Origin: Nonomuraea jabiensis
Lineage (GTDB): Bacteria; Actinomycetota; Actinomycetes; Streptosporangiales; Streptosporangiaceae
Direction: 5' to 3'
Assembly: GCF_014204795.1 (NCBI RefSeq)
Contig: NZ_JACHMB010000001.1
Coordinates: 10,180,501-10,244,500 of the forward strand
Length of the DNA stretch: 64,000 nt
A model generated the notes under the pieces. It made no database searches, was not told where the DNA came from, and saw only the letters and a list, made by a program, of their open reading frames with translations. Shown piece by piece: positions 59,008 to 64,000 of this stretch; within the stretch, counting starts at the first letter, position 1; every line of letters begins with the position of its first letter. A program made the position numbers and the translations under genes.

Positions 59008-59038
59008 GAGGGCGGCCACCTCCGGGAGGGCGGACCTA

Positions 59039-59060
59039 TTATGTAAAAGACTTTTCGTAA
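59039..59060. promoter_or_regulatory. Inverted repeat between the GH89 and ROK genes, candidate ROK operator
   Basis: Two arms, TTATGTAAAAG and CTTTTCGTAA, flank a single A, giving an imperfect palindrome with the perfect core AAAAGACTTTT (59045-59055). It is AT-rich against a GC-rich background, lies in the 107-bp divergent gap and resembles other ROK operators with AAAG/CTTT arms. It is 32 bp from the GH89 start and 55 bp from the ROK start. Confidence 0.65.
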
Positions 59061-59114
59061 GGTGTCTGCGAAATATACTCAGCCGGAGACGACAGATCGT
59101 CAAGAGGGGCGTGG

Positions 59115-60506
59115 ATGACGGAGGAGCGGTCGGCGGGCACGCCGGTCCTGCGGAGGATGAACCGGGCCGCGGTGCTCGACGCGGTCCGGCAGCGCGCGCC
59201 CGAGCCCGTACGGGTGGCCGAACTCGCCCGGCTGACCGAGCTCACCCGCCCGACGGTCGCCCAGGCCGTGGAGGACCTGCTGGCCGCCGGCTGGCTGCGG
59301 CAGGTCGCACCGCAGCAGGCCACGGTGGGCAGACCGGCGACCCGGTTCTCGCTGAACGGCCGGGCGGCACCCGTGCTCGCCCTGGACGTCGGCCCGCACA
59401 CCGTGACGGCGGGGATCGCCGACCTGGCCGGCGAGCGCCTGGCCATGATCCGCCGGCCGGTCAGCCGCCGGGGCGCCCGGCACCTGCTGGAGGCGGTCGA
59501 CGAGGCGACGGACGCGGCCCTGGCGGCGGCCGGCCTGGCCGCCGAGCAGATCGCGGCGGTCACCGCGGCGACCCCGGGCATCGTCGAGGTGGCCACGGGC
59601 CGGGTGCTGTTCGCCCCGAGCGTGCCGGGCTGGCCGGAGATCGACCTCGCCGGCCGCCTGCGGGCTCGGTTCAGGTGCGCGGTCACGGTGGAGAACGACG
59701 CGAACCTGGCCGCGCTGGCGGCCGCCCACCGACACACCGGCGCGGGCACACTCCTCGCGGTTCAGTGGGGCGAGCGGCTCGGGGCCGGGGTCGTCATCGA
59801 CGGGCGGCTGCACCGGGGCGCGGGCCAGGCCGGCGAAATCGGCTTCATCCGCCCGACCGACTTTCTCCGCCCGACCAGCGCCATCCACCCGACCGGCGAC
59901 CTTCCAGACCCGACCGGCGACCACCCCCACCCAACCGGCGACCACCCCCACCGGGACGGGGACCACCCCCACCCAACCGGCGACCACCCCCACCCGACCG
60001 AGGACCACCCCCACCGGGACGGGGACCACTCCCACCCGACCGGCGACCATCCCCACCGGGCCGGGCACCATCCCGACCCGGCTGGGGACGGGCGCGGGCC
60101 GCTGGAGCGCGCGATCGGCGCCGAGGCGATCGTCGATCTCGCCCGCCACCGCGCCGCGGGCCATCCGGAGTCCAGGCTCGCCCGTGCGGCGGACGCGGCC
60201 GCCGTCTTCGCGGCCGCCGCCGACGGCGACCCGATGGCCGTGGAGGTCGTCGACCGGGTCGCCGCCGTCTTCGCCGAGGCGATCGCACCCGCCGTCCTCG
60301 TGCTGTCGCCGCACGCGATAGTGATCGGCGGCGGCATCGCCCGCGCCGGCGCGGTCCTGCTGGACGCCATCGCACGGCACCTGGAGGGCCTGACCCTCAC
60401 CCCGCCCAGCGTGGAGCTCTCGGAGCTGGCCGAGGGCACCGTGCTCACGGGCGCGATCCAGCTGGCCCTGGACGAGGTGTGGCGCGACGCCCTGACCAAC
60501 TGCTGA
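59115..60506 (+). CDS. ROK-family transcriptional regulator with His-rich repeat insertion
   Basis: 463 aa. N-terminal winged helix (LRRMNRAAVLDAVRQ, VAELARLTELTRPTVAQAVE) then a ROK domain (VLALDVGPHTVTAGIADLAG, AAVTAATPGIVEVATGRVLF, VTVENDANLAALAAAH, GERLGAGVVIDGRLHRGAGQ, AGEIGFI, and VIGGGIARAG near the end). The usual zinc segment CxCGxxGCxE after GEIG is absent. In its place residues 257-326 consist of about ten PTGDHPH-like heptapeptides. ROK repressors of this class respond to sugars. The divergent GH89 gene and the operator suggest control by GlcNAc-type sugars. Whether the insertion leaves the protein functional is not known. Confidence 0.85.
   Translation: MTEERSAGTPVLRRMNRAAVLDAVRQRAPEPVRVAELARLTELTRPTVAQAVEDLLAAGWLRQVAPQQATVGRPATRFSLNGRAAPVLALDVGPHTVTAGIADLAGERLAMIRRPVSRRGARHLLEAVDEATDAALAAAGLAAEQIAAVTAATPGIVEVATGRVLFAPSVPGWPEIDLAGRLRARFRCAVTVENDANLAALAAAHRHTGAGTLLAVQWGERLGAGVVIDGRLHRGAGQAGEIGFIRPTDFLRPTSAIHPTGDLPDPTGDHPHPTGDHPHRDGDHPHPTGDHPHPTEDHPHRDGDHSHPTGDHPHRAGHHPDPAGDGRGPLERAIGAEAIVDLARHRAAGHPESRLARAADAAAVFAAAADGDPMAVEVVDRVAAVFAEAIAPAVLVLSPHAIVIGGGIARAGAVLLDAIARHLEGLTLTPPSVELSELAEGTVLTGAIQLALDEVWRDALTNC
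59883..60092 (+). repeat. About ten tandem 21-bp units inside the ROK gene
   Basis: Units encode IHPTGDL, PDPTGDH, PHPTGDH, PHRDGDH, PHPTGDH, PHPTEDH, PHRDGDH, SHPTGDH, PHRAGHH, PDPAGDG. The DNA unit is close to CCGACCGGCGACCACCCCCAC. Frame is kept throughout. Copy number could change by slippage or unequal recombination. Confidence 0.9.
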
Positions 60507-60570
60507 CCCCACCGTCGTCACCCCACCGTCGTCACCCCACCGTCGTCACCCCACCGTCGTCACCCCACCG
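60506..60570. repeat. 14-bp tandem repeat after the ROK gene
   Basis: Four perfect copies of ACCCCACCGTCGTC start at the last base of the ROK stop codon (60506) and a fifth, partial copy ends near 60570. G/T-rich GGTGGCC-like repeats follow to about 60627. No hairpin or gene is visible between 60506 and 60630. Confidence 0.9.
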
Positions 60571-60629
60571 GGCGTCGGCGGAGGCCGGTGGTCGGTGGCC
60601 GGTGGCCGGTGGTCGGCGGCCGGTGGCCG

Positions 60630-61086
60630 TCAGGAGGACAGCGCCGCGCGCACCGCCTTGGCGCGTTCCTCGGTGAAGACCCCGGTGTCGAGCAGGTCGA
60701 GGATCGACAGGACGCGGCCGCCCGAGCCCCAGCTGCCGTCCTCGATCACCCGGAAGTTCACCCACCACGCCGGGGACGGGACCGGCAGGCCGCACGCCTC
60801 GGCCAGCGCCGCGAGAACGCGTCCGATGACCTCGGCGCGAACCTCTCGCCGCCAGTCGGCGTCCATGACCGCCACGTCGACGACCATCACGTCCTGCTCC
60901 GCGTCGGCGAGCAGGGTGCCGCCGATCGCCATCATGTCCGGTGCGCGCTCCACGAAGTGGACCTGGAAGCCCACCCGCGCAGCCGGCGCGAGCTGCCCGA
61001 CCTCCGGCACCAGGACCGCGTCGGTCAGCGTCCGGGCCAGCACGCGCCGCTGCTCGACGCCTCTGCGGTGCGATCACCGTGATCAC
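60630..61086 (-). pseudogene. Tautomerase-superfamily-like protein with one-base frameshift near its start
   Basis: The C-terminal 137 residues (LARTLTDAVLVPEVGQLAPA, VHFVERAPDMMAIGGTLLAD, WWVNFRVIEDGSWGSGGRVL, SILDLLDTGVFTEERAKAV) look like an intact tautomerase-like family. GTG 61086 starts a second frame, ITVIAPQ, which normally continues as GVEQRR. An extra base at 61062 breaks the frame: without it the sequence reads ITVIAPQGVEQRRVLARTLT. Translation could also start at GTG 61043. The IS right end lies 5 bp before the GTG and supplies GGGGAG. Function and family are tentative. Check whether the extra base is an assembly error. Confidence 0.6.
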
Positions 61087-61090
61087 TGTC

Positions 61091-61300
61091 TTGAAGCGCT
61101 CCCCGGGACTAAGGTCGGGGGATTCCAGCCAGCTCGGGGCTCGCCGTAGCGTGGCCCTGAGCTGCTGTTGCTTGGCGGTTCGCCTTCCGGCCCACGTGGT
61201 TGCGTGGTTTGCGCGCCCCAGCCCGCGCGCCCGGTCTGGGTCGTGCGTGCTCCGCCCTCCCGGCGGTGAGGATGTTCTTGGCGGCGTTCACGTCGGCGTG
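61091..61300 (-). ncRNA. Candidate omega RNA (reRNA) of TnpB at the element's right end
   Basis: TnpB proteins use an RNA read through the end of tnpB and the right end of the element; the guide is the flanking DNA just beyond the end. Here a conserved-looking hairpin ends at 61091 and the next 20 bases on the minus strand, GACAGTGATCACGGTGATCG, would be the guide. The 5' limit of the RNA is a guess. Position follows the known IS200/IS605 arrangement; no transcript evidence. Confidence 0.4.
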
Positions 61301-62398
61301 TTCGGTGTGGCCGCACGAGGTGCACCGGAAGACCGCTTGGCTCTGGCGGGACTTCCGATCCACCACCGTGCGTACGTTGCACGTCTGGCTGGTGTACGCC
61401 GGGTTCACGGTGATCACGCAGGTGCCCGTGTAGCGGGCCTTGCCGCGGGTGGCCAACTCGATCCGGTGCCAGCCTTTGTCCAGGATGGACCGGTTCAGGC
61501 CGGACTTGCTCGCGGCCCCGTTGGGCAGGAACGCGCCCTGCTGTCCGGGGTCCGGCTTGGGCGCCACGGCGGCGGTCATGTTCTTGGTCGGCAGGGCCTC
61601 GAACACGATCAGCTCGAAGCCGGTGGCCAGGGTGTGGGCGGTCTTGGCGGCGAAGTCAGCGCGGCGACGCCGCACCTTCGCCAGCGCCTTGGCGAGTTTG
61701 GCGGCGGCGTGCTCGCGCCGGGTAGAGCCTTTCTGGGTGCGGGCCAGGCGGCGCTGGAGCGTGGCGGCGTGTTCGACCTCCCGCTCGCGGGCGAAGACCT
61801 GGTGGTGGAAGATGCCGTCCGAGCGGGTGACGACCTTGGCCACACCTCGGTCGATGCCGGCGGCGCTGCCCGGATGGTCGTGCCGCTGCGGCGTGAGCGC
61901 GCCGTCTTCGACGAGGAAACTGACATGCCAGTGCGTGCCGTCCCGGCTGACGGTGGCGTTCCGGACCGCGCCGCCGAGCGGGCGGGTGATGCGGAAGCGG
62001 ACCCAGCCGAGCTTGGGGAGTTTCGCCCGTGCCCAGCGCCGGTTGAGCCGCTCGATGGCGATCTTTGCGCCTTCGGGGAACCGGAACGACGGCCGCGTCC
62101 TGGCCTTGGATTTCCAGCGGACCTTCCAGGTCCCGTGCCGGCTGCACGCCTGGTCCAGGTCGATGAGCGTCTGTTGAAGGCAGTGGCCGGGCACCTCTGC
62201 CAGCCACGCAAATTCCTGCTTGGCTTCGGCGAGCTGGCGGGCCTGTTCGTGGTAACCGATCCACGCGTCTCGGCGGCGGTAGGTGCGGCGCTGCTCCAGG
62301 GCGGTGTTCCACACACTGCGGCAGACGCCGCCGATCCGCTCAGCGAACTCTGCCTGATCGGGAGTGAGGTCCAAGCGGTACTTACGTCCGGTCAGCAT
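61109..62398 (-). CDS. tnpB: TnpB, RNA-guided nuclease of IS200/IS605
   Basis: 429 aa. RuvC catalytic triad: Asp183 in AAGIDRGVAKVV, Glu267 in LIVFEALPTKNM, Asp369 in HADVNAAKNI. Zinc-finger segment between them: Cys340 in TSQTCNVR, and Cys359/Cys362 in FRCTSCGH. The usual fourth Cys after Cys340 (CxxC) is replaced by Arg at 343, so the finger is one Cys short. Basic C-terminal 45 residues. Length and start (ATG 62398) are normal for the family. The gene is open throughout, unlike its tnpA partner. Confidence 0.92.
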   Translation of the reverse strand: MLTGRKYRLDLTPDQAEFAERIGGVCRSVWNTALEQRRTYRRRDAWIGYHEQARQLAEAKQEFAWLAEVPGHCLQQTLIDLDQACSRHGTWKVRWKSKARTRPSFRFPEGAKIAIERLNRRWARAKLPKLGWVRFRITRPLGGAVRNATVSRDGTHWHVSFLVEDGALTPQRHDHPGSAAGIDRGVAKVVTRSDGIFHHQVFAREREVEHAATLQRRLARTQKGSTRREHAAAKLAKALAKVRRRRADFAAKTAHTLATGFELIVFEALPTKNMTAAVAPKPDPGQQGAFLPNGAASKSGLNRSILDKGWHRIELATRGKARYTGTCVITVNPAYTSQTCNVRTVVDRKSRQSQAVFRCTSCGHTEHADVNAAKNILTAGRAEHARPRPGARAGARKPRNHVGRKANRQATAAQGHATASPELAGIPRP

Positions 62399-62404
62399 CC
62401 GCGA

Positions 62405-62803
62405 TCACCGGTCCTTCCGGTTCTCGACGTACCGCTTGACCACATCCAAAGGTGCCCCGCCCGCCGAGCCGCCCACGGTGGCCACGAAGGAAGAGTTGAT
62501 CCACAGCGTCGGAAGTCTCGACGTTAAGCTCGGGAACTCCTGACGCAGAACACGGGAAGAGCGGCCCCTGATGGCCTTGACCAACTTGCGAAATCCCCGA
62601 CTGCGGGCCCACCTCGACCAGCAGGTGAACGTGGCCGGGCATGACCTCCATCTCCGCCGGACATTCCCCCTTCTCCTCAATCACCTCGCGGATCAGCTCG
62701 TTCAGTCGCGTCTCGATCCGTCCGTCCAGCACCCGCCTGCCGTACTTGGGCACCGCATCACGTGAAAGGCGCACCGGAAGGCAACGTTGCTCTTCGTGCG
62801 TAG
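62405..62803 (-). pseudogene. tnpA: TnpA (Y1 HUH transposase), frameshifted
   Basis: TnpA sequence in three pieces: LRTKSNVAFRCAFHVMRCP (frame 1, up to about 62750), KYGRRVLDGRIETRLNELIR...MPGHVHLLVEV with the HUH pair (frame 2, to about 62590), and FRKLVKAIRGRSSRVLRQEF...LDVVKRYVENRKDR with the catalytic Tyr (frame 3, to 62405). A TAG stands in frame just upstream of the first piece (62804-62806). Two frameshifts and the lost start mean it is inactive, so the element can no longer move on its own. Confidence 0.85.
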
Positions 62804-62952
62804 CTATTGACGCAAGGTCACAGCCGCACGGATCAATATACGGAGTTGATCTCTCTATCGCTCAAAGATTCGACAGAAGGGTTTACCCCCATGGCTGAAG
62901 CCAGGGGTCCGCGCCCTACACCTCCGATCGTTTCCTTCTGTGACGGTCGTCC

Positions 62953-63057
62953 TCAAAGGTCGGGTTGGAAGATCTCCAGCGGGAGCCGGCCGGGGCGCTC
63001 TGCCATGGTGTGGCGGGCGGTGGGCTCGCGGTGGACGCCGGTGACCGAGACGCCCAT
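62953..63057 (-). CDS. 34-aa open frame, possible gene fragment
   Basis: ATG 63057 to TGA 62953 encodes MGVSVTGVHREPTARHTMAE followed by RPGRLPLEIFQPDL. Third codon positions are almost all G or C, as in real genes here, and the frame stays open upstream. It lies between the IS hairpin and the dehydrogenase stop. It may be the end of a gene cut by past rearrangement. I do not recognise the sequence. Confidence 0.3.
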   Translation of the reverse strand: MGVSVTGVHREPTARHTMAERPGRLPLEIFQPDL

Positions 63058-63070
63058 GGCGCGGATGAGG

Positions 63071-64000
63071 TCACGATGTGGGCCCGTTTCTGGTCGGGAG
63101 CGGGTCGCGGGCCAGGACGAGTTTGGTGGTGCGGGCGGCGTAGGCCGTGGGGGCGTCGTCCCAGTCGGCGAGCAGGGTGGTGACGCGTTCGGCGGGGAAG
63201 CCGGTGCGGTGGACGAACTCCAGGAGGTCGGGGAGCGTGGCGCGGGCGTGGGAGACGCCGACCCGGAGGGTGGCGTCGGTGGCGTACATGCGCATCAGGG
63301 GGACGCGGGTGCCGGTCGCCAGGTAGTAACCCACCGCGGTGCACACGCCGCCGGGAGCCGTCGCGGCGAGCGCCCGGCGCAGGCCCCGGGCTTGGGACGT
63401 GGCCTCCACGACGATGTCGTAGGCGCCACGGACGGGGCCGGCCAGTGGCCGGGCCTCGGCGCCGAAGGATTCGGCGATCTGGCGCCGTCCGGGGGCGTCG
63501 TCGAGGTAGTGGACGGTCGCGGCACCGTGGGCGACGGCGAGCCCGGCGGCGTACAGGCCGATGCTCTTGGCGCCGCCGCCGAGGACGAGCACCTTCGCGC
63601 CTTCGCGGCCGGCGAGCGGCGGGACGACCGTCCGCCAGGCGTCGGCGAGGTTGTCGCTCGCCGCGGCGACGCGGAGCGGCGGAACGCCGTCCGGGACGGG
63701 GACGAGCATGTGGTCAGCGTGGGGGACGCGGATCCGGTCGGTGACCATGCCGCCCCACGGGCCGCTGGCGGGGCCGAAGCCGTAGGCGGCGAGGGGGCCG
63801 CGGGTGGTGGTGGCGCATTTGGAGGTGAGCCCGGCCAGGCAGCGGGGGCAGGTGCCGCAGGAGACCGCCCAGGGGACGACGACGGTCTGGCCGATCCTGA
63901 CCCTTCGCACGCCGGACCCGACCGCGACGACCTCGGCGACGCACTCGTGGCCGATCGGGAAGGGCCCCTGAAAAGGGACCTTCCCGCAGATGGTGGCCAC
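63071..64000 (-). CDS. Zinc-dependent alcohol dehydrogenase (5' end cut by window edge)
   Basis: At least 309 aa, MDR family. The frame is open to base 64000. Catalytic-zinc region GHECVAEVVAVGSGVRRVRI, structural zinc Cys cluster CGTCPRCLAGLTSKC (spacing 2-2-7), NAD(P) site VLVLGGGAKSIGLYAAGLAV and the substrate-side VEATSQARGLRRALAATAPG. The N-terminal first zinc ligand lies beyond the window. It resembles threonine/sorbitol-type dehydrogenases but the substrate is unknown. Its stop is 13 bp from the short frame at 62953-63057. Confidence 0.9.
   Translation of the reverse strand: MATICGKVPFQGPFPIGHECVAEVVAVGSGVRRVRIGQTVVVPWAVSCGTCPRCLAGLTSKCATTTRGPLAAYGFGPASGPWGGMVTDRIRVPHADHMLVPVPDGVPPLRVAAASDNLADAWRTVVPPLAGREGAKVLVLGGGAKSIGLYAAGLAVAHGAATVHYLDDAPGRRQIAESFGAEARPLAGPVRGAYDIVVEATSQARGLRRALAATAPGGVCTAVGYYLATGTRVPLMRMYATDATLRVGVSHARATLPDLLEFVHRTGFPAERVTTLLADWDDAPTAYAARTTKLVLARDPLPTRNGPTS

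Larger units (their letters stand above)
61091..62910 (-). mobile_element. IS200/IS605-type element with intact tnpB and decayed tnpA
   Basis: Contains tnpB and a broken Y1 tnpA, both on the minus strand. The right end, read on the minus strand as CCCCCGACCTTAGTCCCGGG followed by GAGCGCTTCAA and ending at 61091, fits the hairpin-plus-tail ends typical of this family. A second hairpin at 62887-62910 (ACCCCCATGGCT...AGCCAGGGGT) is the best candidate for the other end, but that boundary is not certain. IS200/IS605 elements have no terminal inverted repeats or target duplications, so ends cannot be proven without an empty site. Confidence 0.8.

Noticed and set aside
59883..60092. 21-bp repeats as a CRISPR or iteron array
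   Set aside because: Units are contiguous and in frame within the ROK gene, with no spacers, and the encoded heptapeptide is kept.
62401..62774. The intact-looking minus-strand frame 62382-62774 as a single functional gene
   Set aside because: It changes from TnpA sequence to unrelated sequence after VEVGPQSG; the true continuation is in another frame, so it is a frameshifted transposase.

Overview
The window is very high-GC, tightly packed DNA with strong G/C at third codon positions, many 4-nt start/stop overlaps and GTG starts. These features, with a coelichelin-type siderophore cluster, a gvpA-F-G-O-J-L-S-K gas-vesicle set, F420-type enzymes and GvpO/DUF6131/DUF3147-type small proteins, point to a filamentous actinomycete. 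A Streptosporangiaceae member such as Nonomuraea is my best guess (inference only). No tRNA, rRNA, CRISPR array or prophage was seen.

1-20.2 kb is a siderophore cluster: ornithine N-hydroxylase (cut by the left edge), Fes-like esterase, two FecCD permeases, binding lipoprotein, two ABC exporter halves, a 3644-aa trimodular NRPS and an MbtH protein. Specificity residues read from the three A domains (DINYWGGIGK, DFWNIGMVHK, DMENLGLINK) predict formyl-hydroxyornithine, threonine and hydroxyornithine, so a coelichelin-like hydroxamate. Two iron boxes are present. The importer ATPase gene expected between the second permease and the binding protein is absent. The two exporter halves have complementary ATPase-site defects.

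20.2-23.2 kb holds two secreted CBM2 carbohydrate-active proteins (SGNH esterase and GH5 glycanase), the GH5 gene under a perfect CebR-type operator. 23.3-27.7 kb carries a GT-B-like protein and a divergent pair, a STAND/TPR ATPase and a 132-aa protein. The pair share a Q-centred RHIM-like amyloid signature and form a candidate NLR/effector immune or cell-death system. 27.7-30.2 kb is a start/stop-coupled operon with an atypical Nramp transporter and two PRC-barrel-like proteins.

30.2-35.5 kb is a gas-vesicle operon on the minus strand, preceded by an SRPBCC protein with a long acidic tail and a small membrane protein. 35.7-39.6 kb holds an alpha/beta-hydrolase pair, a SAP/Rho-N-like small basic protein, a second SRPBCC protein and a flavodoxin-fold oxidoreductase. 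39.6-48.7 kb is a nine-gene minus-strand operon for a heptose-containing, probably carbamoylated glycan (GmhA, HldE, four glycosyltransferases, UXS-like SDR, SDR, carbamoyltransferase).

48.8-55.4 kb mixes a glycosyltransferase, small membrane proteins, an F420-type oxidoreductase, a pyruvate-oxidase-like TPP enzyme and a mosaic pseudogene region. Three sites with the spacing GTTT-N14-GGGTA(T/G), the actinobacterial sigma-B pattern, lie at 38.2-49.8 kb and suggest a shared stress regulon. 55.5-60.5 kb is a GH89 gene divergent from a ROK regulator whose zinc-site segment is replaced by a His-rich heptapeptide repeat. The right end holds a frameshifted tautomerase-like gene, an IS200/IS605 element with intact tnpB and broken tnpA, and a zinc alcohol dehydrogenase cut by the right edge.
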